Below are positions 33,505-45,782 of a stretch of DNA of 64,000 nt, piece after piece (position 1 is the first letter of the stretch; each line of letters begins with the position of its first letter). The stretch is from Tillandsia leiboldiana. Taxonomy: Eukaryota > Streptophyta > Magnoliopsida > Poales > Bromeliaceae. The stretch covers positions 16,171,164 to 16,235,163 of the forward strand of contig CM055074.1 in assembly GCA_029204045.2 (NCBI GenBank). The letters are read 5' to 3'. The position numbers and the translations under genes are program-made. The notes beneath the pieces are model-generated. The model saw only the letters and a program-made list of their open reading frames with translations, was not told the origin of the DNA and searched no databases.

Positions 33505-36062
33505 AAAGGGGGAGATTGTTACGGCATTTTGGTATTGGCATATTTCGTGAGTCAAGTCAGTGAGTTGAGTCGGAGTCTTAAAGGGATCAAATTGTCAATC
33601 AGCAATCAAAGACTTAGAGAAGATTCAACAAGAGCGCAAGTTGACACTCAGTGTCTTGAATCTTGAAGATTGAAGTTGAAGAATTGTGGATCAGTTACAT
33701 CAATCTCAAGAAAAAGTATTCAAAAGGATCAGGTATGGTTAACTAAATAATTTTGGTGATCCGAATACTTTCTTATAGTATAGAAACACTTGGAAGAATT
33801 TTTAATTTCATAATAATCAAAAACTGGTGTTCGGACATGTTCAGGATCCGGATCAGGGCCAACGATCCGGATCCCGAAGGTTGTTGCTTCATACAAGACT
33901 TCGATCCGGATCCATGCAATTTCCAATCCGGATCCCGAATGTTAAGTTTTCTGATTTGTATGAACGATCCGGATCGGGCAATGCGATCCGGATCCCGAAC
34001 CCTTGGTTTTCTGGAATCGTCAATCTCGTTACGACGATCCGGATCGCAGTAAATCCGATCCGGATCGCCGTCCTGAAAATTTCCAGATAAGGTAAGTTTT
34101 TGATTCTTATCTCTTTCCAAAGGTTTCTAAACTATAAATAGACACTTAGGGTTTCTCAAAAACGTGGGAGCTACGGCCGATCTTTTTATAAAACTCTTGA
34201 GAGCAACCCTAGAGGCTAGGTTTCATCGTTCTTCTTTATAGCCTCTTTTAGGTCAATTCGATGGTTCTTTCAAGAACATATCTTTTGTCGAATTGATCTA
34301 ATCTTTGCTTAGAGATTTCTTCTACGGTTCTTCATTGATAATCTAAGCAAAGGATCACCATCGAAGTCAATATTCTTATCGACTGAGTTTGCGTCGTGGA
34401 TTCGACGTGGCATCGTGGATTCGGTGTGCTAAAGGCGTTTCGTGGATTCGAAGCGTGCGTTCGTGGATTCGAACGTGAGCAGTGGACGTGCAAAATCGGT
34501 GGAGCGCGAGGTCCAAGAAATTGAAGGAGGGGTTAAATCCGTGGAGACGGTAATCACCTTGTTATTCTTCTTTTCTTAGGGATTGTTATTGCGCGGATAT
34601 CCAACCGGTCAGCGCAAGGTCCGAAGAAGCTGAAGGAGGGGTTGAGTCCGTGGAGTCGGTAATCACCTTGTTATTCTTCTATTCTTAGTGGATTGTTATT
34701 GCGTGTTGGTCCCGTGGTTTTTCTCCTGGATTGGAGTTTCCACGTAAATCTCGGTGTGCTGTTTTTATTTTCCGCATTGGTTTTTATTTTGCACTGAGAT
34801 TGAGTTTTTAAGTATTACACCTATTCACCCCCCCTCTAGTTGTTTGATAGTACCTATTTAGATCCTTGTGGATCCATAATAACTCTACATATGCCGCTCT
34901 TTGGATTAGCCCTAGAAAAAGAATCATAGGGTCTATTTATAGGTTAGAAACATTTGGAAGGATATAAGAATCAAAAACCTACCATTTCTGGAAATTTTAC
35001 GGACGGCGATCCGGATCGGATTTCGGCGATCCGGATTGCAGTAGCAAGAAAGACGGTTTCCAGAAAATCAATAGTTCGGGATCCGGATCGAAATGGCTGA
35101 TCCGGATCGTTCATACAGTTTCACCAAACATCAACGTTCGGGATCCGGATTGCAAATCCTGATCCGGATCGTGCAAGTAAAAAGGTAAAACTAGTGTTCG
35201 GGATCCGGATCATGAGATGCTGCGATCCGGATTGAACCAGTGTATGAACGAACACCCTTCGGGATCCGGATTGGAATGTCTGATCCGGATCCTGAACATG
35301 TCCCATGTCCAGTTTTTTATTTTTATGCAATGAAAAATTCTTCCAGGTGTTTCTACACTACAAGAAGTATTCGGATCACCAAAAATCTTTAGTTAAACAT
35401 ACCTGATCCTTTTAAATTCTTCTTTCTTGAGATTGAGTTAAATGATCCAACCTTCTTCACCTTCAATCTTCAAGACTTGAACCTTTCACGAAATTACGCC
35501 AACTCAAATTCCGTAACAATCTCCCCCTTTGGCGGTTTCGTGACAAAACACAAATCCACTAAAGAAAATTCAAAAAGATATTTTTGTTGCTATCACCATA
35601 CAACAAAAATTTACAATGGAGATCCAAAAATTTAAAAACATGAGATAAACTCCTAAAACAGACTCTAGACTTAGACATCTGTACTTTCTGCACACAGAAA
35701 TCATTCTTGACAAAAAGAATCGTTAGATACCTCAAGTGTAGTGGCCCAGGTTTTCGTACTGTGTTTCCCGTGAATCCTGGGTGAGAAACATCTATTATTG
35801 GTGTATTAGGTCCACAGTGCATCAAAGGGATGCTACGGATGGACACAGTGTGGTATTTACTGTTGGTTTGACCTTCGGAGGTAATTGCCGAATTTTAGAA
35901 AATGATTTGGGCCAATCGGAGGCCGTATTTGAATTCAGCGCGGAAAAACGCTTGAAAACGGCTATTTACTTATTTATTTTGGAGTCCGGATGCCCAAAAA
36001 CGGACCCCCGGAAGTTTTTTGCGCAAATTGGTGCATGGGGGGACCGGTGGACCGGCCAGGGA

Positions 36063-36930
36063 CACGTGGCGGCTCCTCATTGGGCCGGCGCACGCCTCCC
36101 GGTCCACGGAAAGGGCCGCCGGTGCATGGTGGACCGGCGGGCCACGTGGCGGCACGCGGTTGGGCCGGTGCAAGGCGCGCGGCGCACGGGAGGGTGCGCG
36201 GGCAGCGCGGGCAGGCCGGGCAGGCGCGGAGGGGGGCGCGGTGCACGGTGGACCGGGGCGCGCCACATGGCGGCCCCGGGTTGGCTGGTCCATGTGCGCG
36301 TGGCGCACGCGGCGTCACGCGGGGCGGCCGTACGCGCACATGGGCGCACGTGGGCGCACGTGGCGGCGGCACCCGCCGACCGCCGTGTCGGGCGGGGCCA
36401 CGTGTTGCCACGCCGTTGGCTGGCGCACCCACGCTGCCGCCAATCACGGGGGACACGTGGCGTTTCCCCGTTGGGCCCGCACGACTGCCGCCTGTTTGGC
36501 GGACACGTGGCGGGCCGTGGGCCGGGTCGGACGGCCGGTTGGACGGGAAGGGATCCCGTCACGCGGGGCGGCCGTACGCGCACATGGGCGCACGTGGGCG
36601 CACGTGGCGGCGGCACCCGCCGACCGCCGTGTCGGGCGGGGCCACGTGTCGCCACGCCGTTGGCTGGCGCACCCACGCTGCCGCCAATCACGGGGGACAC
36701 GTGGCGTTTCCCCGTTGGGCCCGCACGGCTGCCGCCTGTTTGGGACACGTGGCGGGCCGTGGGCCGGGTCGGACGGCCGGTTGGACGGGAAGGGATCCCG
36801 TGCGCGGGCGGGCTGGGCCGGGCCGCACTGTGCGCGCCCGGAAACCCCTGGGCCGGGCCGCACTGTAGCCGCCCGAAACGTGGCCTGGGCCGCACTGTTC
36901 ACGCCCGAAAGTGGGCCGGGGCACTGTAGC
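36063..36930 (+). promoter_or_regulatory. G-box (CACGTG) rich GC tract upstream of gypsy TATA
   Basis: More than ten CACGTG palindromes, many in the form ACGTGGC (the ABRE-like G-box bound by plant bZIP factors), in GC-rich DNA ending about 50 bp before the TATA box. The 3' LTR has at least eight (44679-45310). Long open frames on all strands here are an effect of base composition. Confidence 0.65.
36314..36801 (+). repeat. 244-bp tandem duplication in gypsy 5' LTR
   Basis: Two units (36314-36557 and 36558-36801) that start GTCACGCGGGGCGGCCG and differ at a few positions (for example TTTGGCGGACACG against TTTGGGACACG). Each carries several CACGTG sites. The 3' LTR has one unit; the first reading of the 5' LTR also has two. 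Confidence 0.85.
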
Positions 36931-39227
36931 CGCCCGAAAGTTGGGACATGAAGGTCATTTTCCCAATTGTTTTATTGGGCCTATAAATAGCCCTTCCCCT
37001 CCCTTCTTTTCTCCATTTTCCGAGAGAAAGAGAGAGAATCTGAGAGAGGTCATTGAAGAGAAGTTGTTCCTCACTGATTTTTCTACCTCGTGGTGCGTTC
37101 CCAGATTTTCTGGAAGTTCGACAGCGGCGATCGGGATTTTACAGTGTGCCTCGTTTTTCCCCAAGCTTGGCCCGTTATCGTCGCATTTCAGTCCGAGGAG
37201 TCCCCTGCGCAGTACAGGAGTCCTTTTTCGACGATTTCTTCGCCAGTGTGTTCCTTAGAGGTAGGGCTTCGTTTTTCGTGTTGGTCGTTTCTCTAGATTC
37301 AGATTTCTTGGCACGATTCCCGAGGTGTTTTGACCCCCTCTTTTGCTGTTTGGGTTTTTGGACAGCGGCGACTTCGACGAATTGTTTCTACGCGTAGGAA
37401 TATCAGATTGAGGCGATTCAAAAGTCGATTTTGGGCTACTTTTCGCGAGGAACGCAACCGTGATTTTTCTGAGATTTTAGGAGCTCGGGATAGAGGTGAA
37501 ATTCCTCGTTTTGCGTGCTGATTATAAAAACAGCAAATCTGTTTTGAGACTTGTAGTTTTTACACCGTATACACTTATGTGATGTTGTAGGATACTGTTT
37601 CAGCTGACGGTGTGCATAGAGGACAGCGGGTATTTTCTTGGGTATTGGGCACGCTTTTCGCGGTGGGTGGTTGTTGCTTACCTCATTACTGACTATCTCA
37701 CTAGGAGTATTAGAGATTCCCGACTTTAAACAGATAATCGGTACTTGTACTCATGAAATGCATAAGTAAACCCCACAAATAATATGACAGCTCATTTATG
37801 GTAAACTGGGACACTGTTGTTGGACATATGCTGTAAACTATCATCGCATGCTAAAGTATTATCATAAAATCATCTTTTCTAAATAAATATTTAAATACTT
37901 TCCTTCTGTTTCTAAATGCGAACCTTTGCATGCTTGTTTGGACATCTAGATAGGCTACTATTTATTGCTACACTATCTTTGGGACTTGACTTAGGAGAAA
38001 CCATGTTTCACTATTCTCCTTCGTATTCGGATATATGTTGCTCGGTTTGAGCAGGGTTTGGGATAGTGTGGTTAAGGCTGGAGTCTGGGACAGGTTTGAC
38101 TCGATAATATATTGTGGGGCATGGTAGTAACCGCGGACTTGAGGCGGTTAGCCAGCTGTTGATTACTCTATCAGATCTTGGGCTTATCGGGTGTTGCGGC
38201 AGCCGCGGACATTAGGCGGCAGACCGGGTGTTCACTTATGCATCAGATCGGGTTTCAGATTTTCCTAGTGGATGGTGTTTCCCACTTGATTACTATTGCA
38301 TCTGATTGGGGATCAGGGTTACTTTAGTGGACGGATATTTTCCACTTTGATCATAGTCATGATCCAGTCCTGCTATTGTGAGATATTGGTTACAGAGATG
38401 CTTGATACAGAGATACTTGATACAGGGATACTGTACATACTTTACTCGTGTGGGTCGCTACCCTCGAGTGCCACTCCGGAGTAGGCTTTACACTGTGCCG
38501 AGCGCCGGGCACCTTGATGAGTTGCGATTGGTGACAGAGCAGGCAGTGCCAGTACTTCCTGGCCCTTTGATTGGGTTTCTTTGGGCAGTTAGATTTACAG
38601 TTGCATGCATATACCGTAACCTTTGGCACAGCATCTAGAGGCATAGTAGTGGTAGTTTCTCTTTTTCCAGCAGTCTTTATTGCATACCACTGTTCCTTCC
38701 TTTTTGCCTCTTATAGTCCTAGTGGGTGTGTCAGCATTTGAGGTTTTACCCACTAGGGGAGGCTACTGGTTTATCTAGTAGTTCTCACCCCCATTGTTGT
38801 TTTCTGTCTTCTTCCCTTTGTTTTACAGAGTCATCTGCGCGAGCTGCTGGGCCATCAGCGGCTGATCGAGGTAAGAGGATTGCGGACTAGCTAGATCATC
38901 TACCCCGACTGTGAGAGTAGCTGGACTTTTATTTCACCCCTTTTGTATCTCAGATTACAGTAGTTTACTTTTGGGACTGGTTTAGCCAGCTGTTTGTATT
39001 TTGGTTAGTGAGCTGGGAGTTTATTGTACTTTATTTCAGCTTGTATCTTATTTCCATTCTGAGATTACTTATAGTTCTTTTAGTTCAGCTCTGTTTATGC
39101 TCTTCTATTGTATATCTTATATCTGAGCAGGTTACCAGCGCATCGTGTACATGGAAAATTCTGTGTGCACGGCGGATCTGTTGGCGAGCCCGGGTTCTGG
39201 TTTACACCCGGGGCGTGACAGATTAAG

Positions 39228-39240
39228 TTGGTATTAGAGC
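39228..39240 (+). other. Primer-binding site of gypsy E
   Basis: TTGGTATTAGAGC, seven bases after the LTR end, matches the initiator Met-tRNA complement TGGTATCAGAGC with one C-to-T change. Confidence 0.75.
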
Positions 39241-39512
39241 TTAGGGATAGGTCAGTTGGGACTTAGGAAACCCTTGGCTTTTGGCAGACCCTAGGATGAT
39301 AGGGCGTGAGAGGCGTGAGACTTCGCGAAAGTCGTTGATTTATTTATTGGACTCTTCCAGTGAGTGAAGAGGGATCGACATACCCAATTTCTGGTGGACC
39401 GTTATGTTGGCTGCAGACAACATAAAGTCGCAGAAATTGGGGGATGTCTTTGACTTTCGCTAGATTGGGTCGTGTGGGGTTATGTTACTTATTCGTGATT
39501 TCTTGTGGCAGG

Positions 39513-41150
39513 ATGCCTCCCCGACGTCGGATCCCTACTCGGGGTGTCCCGTTACCCCCTGATGAGCCAGAGCAGCCTACACCCCCCGAGCTTACTGAGT
39601 TGAGGGCCTTGGTGGCCCAATTGGCGGAGGGTCAGCGCCGCCACGGGCAGAGGATCGATCAGCTGCTTGCTCAAAGAGAGGCACCACCCCCAGCTGTTCC
39701 TGAGGCCCTTGTGCCTCCTATTGCACCTTTTGTGCCGTCAGCGCCATCTTCGAGTAGCGGGGCTCCTGGAGCTATTCAGCCTTTGACTGCGGAGGAGGAG
39801 CAGGATATCGCTAACAAACTCTCCAAGTTTGTTCAGCGGGGACCCCCTAGATTCTCAGGGCGGGATGCGCATCCCTGGGCTGTTGGGAGATGGCTTTCTG
39901 CGATGGAGAAGCTTTTTCGGGACTTCTTCATCGACCCGAGGTATCGAGTGCACATGGCGGTGCACTGTTTGGACGGAGATGCTGATTTTTGGTGGCAGCG
40001 GGTAGAGCCCCTGGAGTTCCGGATTACTCGGCAGCTGCCTTGGGAGGAGTTCCGACGGATGGTGCTGGACACCTATTTTTCGACCAGTGTGAAGAAGAAG
40101 TTGGAAGACGACTTGAAGAACCTGCAGCAGGGCAATCGATCGGCTCATGCCTATTTCCAGGAGTTCATGGAGTTGCTGAACTGTGTGCCTTTCGTCGCTC
40201 GTGACGGTCCGCACCAGGTTGAGTTGTTCGAGGGAGGCCTTCGTCCAGAGATTTACACACTGGTGCATGCTCAGAGATTTCAGACTCTGGAGGCAGCCGC
40301 AGAGCATGCACAGTGGGTGGAGAGAGGAGATTTGGTGGTGGCCAGACAGAGGGCCGCGGTCGCTCAGAGCTCCGACAGAAAGCGACCAGCCCAGGACGAG
40401 GGAGGACAGGCCAGTACTTGGAGGCCGCCCCGACCGCCACCGCCTCAGTTCCCAGGCCGTGGGCGTTTGGAGCGGCGAGGGCCTAGTAGGTCCCAGAGGC
40501 CCCCGCAGCAGCAGCAGCAGCAGAGATCGCAGTCGTCGCAGCGCGGGTCTCAGCGGCAGCCACAGCGACAGCGACAGTCTCAGCAGCAGCAGTCCCGACA
40601 GTCACGGGCTCCCAGTAGTTGTATCTTCTGTGGAGGTCCGCACTTCCCCGACACTTGCGATCAGCGGTGGGGTCGCTGCTACGGATGTGGACAGCCAGGG
40701 CACATTCGAGCTGCGTGCCCCTTTTCGACCTCAGCCGCTCCTTCTTCAGCATCTGCCCCAGCATCATCGCAGCAGCGGTCGACGGCTCAGTGGCCTTTCG
40801 CTCTGGCGAGCAAGCCATCTCCTTCCCATCCCACCGATTATCGCCCTCCAGCTCAGAGTGGGCGAGTGTATGCTGCACAGGTAGGGGATTCTTCAGCAGC
40901 GGACCATGTGGTGGCAGGTATCACCTTACTCTCTGGCATTAGGACTCGTACCTTATTTGATACTGGAGCATCGCATTCTTTCATTAGTAGATCTTTTGCA
41001 TTATTACATTGGTTAGAGGTAGGATTTTTGCCACGTGCACGAGAGGTTCAGATTCCCGAACACACTTTGCACGTGGAGGAGTGTTGTTGGTCCTGCCCGA
41101 TACAGATCGAGTCCTGGATTATGCCAGCAGACCTGTTGGTCTTGAGATAG
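39513..41150 (+). pseudogene. gag-protease part of gypsy E polyprotein
   Basis: Start chosen at ATG 39513 (MPPRRRIPTRG) after the leader; the same ATG precedes the gap in the first reading. Residues about 120-290 form the retrotransposon Gag domain (WLSAMEKLF ... VELFEGGL). A Gln/Ser/Arg-rich linker with a CAG run (about 40504-40523) follows, then a CCHC knuckle (CYGCGQPGHIRAAC, about 40678-40719) preceded by another Cys/His cluster. The aspartic protease has active site FDTGASHSF near 40957-40983. The frame ends at TAG 41148-41150, within protease, and continues in the same frame after it. Readthrough or repair of that codon would rejoin pol. Confidence 0.88.
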
Positions 41151-43388
41151 CTGAGGGACTTTGATGTGATTCTTGGGATGGACTGGCTGGCTCAGTATTT
41201 CGCGACTATTGATTGTGCCGCGAGGACTGTCACTTTTAGAGAGCCAGGCCAGGAGATGTTTGTATATCGGGGATGTCTGAGTGCTTTCTTTGCCTCTGTG
41301 GTTTCGACTTCCCGAGCGAGGCGGATGATTCATCGAGGATGTGTAGCCTTTTTGGCTAGTGTTGTTGAGGGGCCTACGGCGACACCGGGACTCGGGGATA
41401 TTCCTATTGCCCGCGAGTTTCCGGATGTTTTTCCACCTGAGCTGACTAGTATGCCGCCAGACAGAGAGATTGAGTTTGTGATTGACGTAGTTCCAGGAAC
41501 TGCGCCAATCTCTAAGGCTCCTTATCGGATGGCACCGGCTGAGTTGCGAGAGCTTAAAGCACAGCTGCAAGACCTGATGGATAAGGGCTTTATTAGACCA
41601 AGTGTGTCGCCTTGGGGAGCACTGGTGCTATTCGTGAAAAAGAAGGATGGGTCACTTCGGTTGTGTGTGGACTATAGGGAATTGAACAAAGTGACCATTA
41701 AGAACAAGTACCCTCTGCCGCGCATCGATGATCTCTTTGATCAGCTGCAAGGGTCTTGTGTATTTTCCAAAATTGATCTACAGTCTGGTTACCACCAACT
41801 GAAGGTGAAGGCCGAGGATATTCCTAAGACTGCTTTCAGATCACGGTACGGGCATTATGAGTTTTCAGTTATGCCGTTTGGATTGACTAATGCCCCTGCC
41901 GCCTTTATGGACTTGATGAACAGGATATTTCGGCCCTTTCTGGATCGTTTTGTGGTGGTGTTCATTGATGATATCCTTATTTACTCCCGAAGCGAGGCCG
42001 AGCACGAGGAGCACTTGAGGACTGTGCTACAACGTCTACGAGATAAGAAGTTGTATGCCAAGTTGTCAAAGTGCGAGTTTTGGCTTCGGGAGGTAGCTTT
42101 CTTGGGCCATGTGATTTCCGCCGCCGGTGTAGCAGTAGACCCGGCGAAGATTGAGGCAGTTCGAGATTGGCCCCGACCGACGACTGTATCTGAGGTGCGC
42201 AGCTTCATGGGGTTAGCTGGTTATTATCGTCGGTTTGTGGAAGGCTTTGCGAAGCTCTCCACACCCCTCACTCGGTTGACGCGTAAAGGAGTTAAGTTTA
42301 TCTGGAGTGAGGACTGCCAGAGGAGCTTTGAGGAGCTAAAGGATAGATTGATGACCGCTCCTATCCTTTCCCTCCCTGTTATGGGGAAAGGATATGTGAT
42401 CTACAGTGATGCATCGCACAGTGGACTTGGATGCGTGCTGATGCAGGAAGGGGGGGTAATTGCTTATGCATCGAGACAGCTTAAGGATTACGAGAAGAAT
42501 TACCCTACCCATGACTTGGAACTTGCTGCCGTCGTGTTTGCACTGAAGCTTTGGCGCCATTACCTATATGGGGAGCACTGTGAGATCTACACCGACCACA
42601 AGAGCCTAAAGTACCTGTTCACGCAGAAGGAACTGAATTTGAGGCAGCGCAGATGGTTAGAGCTACTAAAGGATTATGATGTGGACATTCTTTACCACCC
42701 AGGCAAGGCTAACGTGGTCGCTGACGCATTGAGCCGGAGAGCAGTACAGAGTTTGTCCATGTTAATCACAAACCAGGCGTCACTGTTAGAGGAGTTGAGA
42801 CGGCTCGAGATAGAGGTTGTATCCCCTGGGGTCTCTGCTAGACTGATGTCTTTGGTCGTGCAGCCCACTCTGCTGGAAAGGATCCGGGAGAAACAGAGCG
42901 AGGACCCCTATTTGACCAGGATTAGAGATCAGATTCCGAGTGATCGATCAGGGGATTTTTCAGTGGATGCTTCGGGAGTACTGAGGTACAGGGACCGAGC
43001 ATGTGTGCCAGTGGATGCTGAGATCAGAGAACAGATATTGAAGGAGGCCCATTATACACCTTATACCCTTCATCCTGGGGGGACTAAGATGTATAAGGAC
43101 CTCAAGGCACACTTCTGGTGGAATGGCATGAAAAGGGATATTGGGAGGTTTGTGTCGCAGTGTTTAACTTGTCAGCAGGTAAAAGCTGAGCATCGAGTGC
43201 CAGCTGGCAAGCTACAGAGTCTCCCGATTCCCGAGTGGAAATGGGACCACATTACTATGGATTTTGTGGTCGGGTTGCCGAGGGCACAGGGAAGTGCAGA
43301 TGCTATCTGGGTAGTTGTGGATCGACTTACCAAGTCAGCGCACTTTTTACCTATGCAGACTACTTGGCCACTCGAGCGACTAGCCTAG
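41151..43388 (+). pseudogene. Reverse transcriptase, RNase H and N-terminal integrase of gypsy E
   Basis: In frame with the upstream gag part. Order: protease tail (VILGMDWL), reverse transcriptase (KKDGSLRLCVDYRELNK; catalytic FIDDILIY near 41961-41985), RNase H (YSDASHSGLGCVL; DHKSLKY; ADALSR near 42721-42738), integrase zinc-binding H-H-C-C region (CLTCQQVKAEH near 43169-43200) and the first catalytic Asp (ITMDFVVGLP). All catalytic motifs are intact. TAG at 43386-43388 interrupts between the first and second Asp of the integrase core; the frame continues. Confidence 0.92.
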
Positions 43389-43787
43389 TTGTATTTGGAT
43401 GAGATAGTGAGATTACATGGAGTGCCAGCTTCTATAGTATCAGATAGAGACCCGAGGTTTGCTTCGCGATTCTGGAGGAGTTTACAGACTACCTTTGGGA
43501 CTCAGCTCAGATTCAGTACAACCTTCCACCCACAGACTGATGGACAGTCAGAGCGGACGATTCAGATCCTTGAGGATATGCTAAGGGCTTGTGTCCTAGA
43601 TTTTGGCGGTGGATGGATTCGACACTTATCACTGGCTGAGTTTGCGTACAACAACAGCTTTCAAGCAAGCATTCAAATGGCTCCGTTTGAAGCGTTGTAT
43701 GGACGCAAATGTCGATCACCGCTATATTGGAGTGATGTGGGGGAGAGACGGACTCTGGGACCAGATATATTGCTAGAGGCAGAGTAG
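43389..43787 (+). pseudogene. Integrase core of gypsy E, between two amber codons
   Basis: Continues in frame with VSDRDPRF (second catalytic Asp) and TDGQSERT (catalytic Glu), then FAYNNSFQ and EALYGRKCRSPL, the usual end of gypsy integrase cores. It ends at TAG 43785-43787, where relatives have a charged or Gln residue. Confidence 0.9.
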
Positions 43788-44306
43788 AAGGTTCGGGTAA
43801 TTCGACAGCATCTTCAGACCGCTCAGAGTCGACAGAGGAGCTATACTGATGTTCGGCGACGAGACTTAGAGTTTCAGGTTGGAGATCATGTATTTTTGAA
43901 AGTCTCGCCGTCCAAAGGGATAAGGAGGTTTGGCATTCGCGGGAAACTTAGCCCCCGTTATATTGGACCCTTTGAGGTATTGGAGCGCATCGGGCCAGTT
44001 GCTTATCGACTTGCTCTTCCCCCGAGGCTAGCCGGTGTCCACGATGTCTTTCATGTTTCCACTTTGAGGAGGTACGTCTTCGACCCGTCGCACGTCATCG
44101 ACTTTGCACCACTCGAGGTCGGCGAGGATTTGAGATATGAGGAGCGCCCACTGCGGATTATAGATCGGGAGATGAAAGAATTGCGCAATCGGACCATCCC
44201 ATATGTGAAGATCCTCTGGAGCAATCATGATGAGCGCGAGGCGACGTGGGAGCTCGAGTCAGCAATGATGGACGCCTACCCCTACCTGTTCGAGGCTCAG
44301 GATTGA
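43788..44306 (+). pseudogene. Integrase C-terminus and chromodomain-like region of gypsy E
   Basis: Same frame. A GPY/F-like module (GKLSPRYIGPFEVLERIGPVAYRL split around 43940-44016) leads to a chromodomain-like end: PLRIIDREMKELR, then VKILWSNHDEREATWELE, closing with YPYLFE before the TGA at 44304-44306. Chromodomains steer chromovirus integration toward marked chromatin (known for the family). Canonical aromatic-cage residues are incomplete, as in many Tekay-type members. Confidence 0.85.
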
Positions 44307-44339
44307 GGTATGATCTTCGTTTCGAGGACGAAACTTTTG

Positions 44340-44353
44340 TTAGTGGGGGAGGA
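44340..44353 (+). other. Purine tract of gypsy E
   Basis: TTAGTGGGGGAGGA-type tract directly before the 3' LTR at 44354. Confidence 0.8.
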
Positions 44354-45782
44354 TGTAGTGGCCCAGGTTTTCGTACTGTGTTTCCCGTGAATCCTGGGTG
44401 AGAAACATCTATTATTGGTGTATTAGGTCCACAGTGCATCAAAGGGATGCTACGGATGGACACAGTGTGGTATTTACTATTGGTTTGACCTTCGGAGGTA
44501 ATTGCTGAATTTTAGAAAATGATTTGGGCCAATCGGAGGCCGTATTTGAATTCAGCGCGGAAAAACGCTTGAAAACGGCTATTTACTTATTTATTTTGGA
44601 GTCCGGATGCCCAAAAACGGACCCCCGGAAGTTTTCTGCGCAAATTGGTGCATGGGGGGACCGGTGGACCGGCCAGGGACACGTGGCGGCTCCTCATTGG
44701 GCCGGCGCACGCCTCCCGGTCCACGGAAAGGGCCGCCGGTGCATGGTGGACCGGCGTGCCACGTGGCGGCACGCGGTTGGGCCGGTGCAAGGCGCGCGGC
44801 GCACGGGAGGGTGCGCGGGCAGCGCGGGCAGGCCGGGCAGGCGCGGAGGGGGGCGCGGTGCACGGTGGACCGGGGCGCGCCACGTGGCGGCCCCGGGTTG
44901 GCTGGTCCATGTGCGCATGGCGCACGCGGCGTCACGCGGGGCGGCCGTACGCGCACATGGGCGCACGTGGGCGCACGTGGCGGCGGCACCCGCCGACCGC
45001 CGTGTCGGGCGGGGCCACGTGTCGCCACGCCGTTGGCTGGCGCACCCACGCTGCCGCCAATCACGGGGGACACGTGGCGTTTCCCCGTTGGGCCCGCACG
45101 GCTGCCGCCTGTTTGGGACACGTGGCGGGCCGTGGGCCGGGTCGGGCGGCCGGTTGGACGGGAAGGGATCCCGTGCGCGGGCGGGCTGGGCCGGGCCGCA
45201 CTGTGCGCGCCCGGAAACCCCTGGGCCGGGCCGCACTGTAGCCGCCCGAAACGTGGCCTGGGCCGCACTGTTCACGCCCGAAAGTGGGCCGGGGCACTGT
45301 AGCCGCCCGAAAGTTGGGACATGAAGGTCATTTTCCCAATTGTTTTATTGGGCCTATAAATAGCCCTTCCCCTCCCTTCTTTTCTCCATTTTCCGAGAGA
45401 AAGAGAGAGAATCTGAGAGAGGTCATTGAAGAGAAGTTGTTCCTCACTGATTTATCTACCTCGTGGTGCGTTCCCAGATTTTCTGGAAGTTCGACAGCGG
45501 CGATCCGGATTTTACAGTGTGCCTCGTTTTTCCCCAAGCTTGGCCCGTTATCGTCGCATTTCAGTCCGAGGAGTCCCCTGCGCAGTACAGGAGTCCTTTT
45601 TCGACGATTTCTTCGCCAGTGTGTTCCTTAGAGGTAGGGCTTCGTTTTTCGTGTTGGTCGTTTCTCTGGATTCAGATTTCTTGGCATGATTCCCGAGGTG
45701 TTTTGACCCCCTCTTTTGCTGTTTGGGTTTTTGGACAGCGGCGACTTCGACGAATTGTTTCTCCGCGTAGGAATATCAGATT

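Larger units (their letters stand above)
28488..34889 (+). mobile_element. Element F1, second reading
   Basis: Gag-only copia with LTRs 28488-29861 and 33517-34889, primer site at 29862-29878 and purine tract at about 33505-33516. TATGC flanks it at 28483-28487 and 34890-34894. It has the same insertion point, the same nonsense codon and the same array (28818-29040) as 9837-16243. Confidence 0.9.
27773..35518 (-). repeat. 3' LTR of element C, second reading, interrupted by F1
   Basis: Segments 27773-28487 and 34895-35518. The palindrome array is at 35008-35291 and the purine tract at 35519-35532. The internal tail continues to the gypsy duplication TCAAG at 35732-35736. Confidence 0.8.
35737..39220 (+). 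repeat. 5' LTR of gypsy E
   Basis: TGTAGTGGCCCAGG to CCGGGGCGTGACA, 3484 bp. U3 contains an exceptionally GC-rich stretch (about 36050-36930), then TATA box CTATAAATAG at 36981-36990. The 3' LTR without its insertion is 3240 bp; the 244-bp difference equals one extra tandem unit here. Confidence 0.9.
20962..39539 (+). repeat. Right copy of 18.6-kb duplicated block
   Basis: Begins at the N run with a match to 2298 and ends at the point where the left copy stops. Its first 5 kb or so is rich in single-base insertions and deletions relative to 2298-6700, breaking all frames; the rest is cleaner than the left copy. Confidence 0.9.

Noticed and set aside
20962..39539. Real tandem segmental duplication
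   Set aside because: Less likely than a contig overlap given the exact 100-N gap and the indel errors concentrated at both contig ends; kept open pending long reads.
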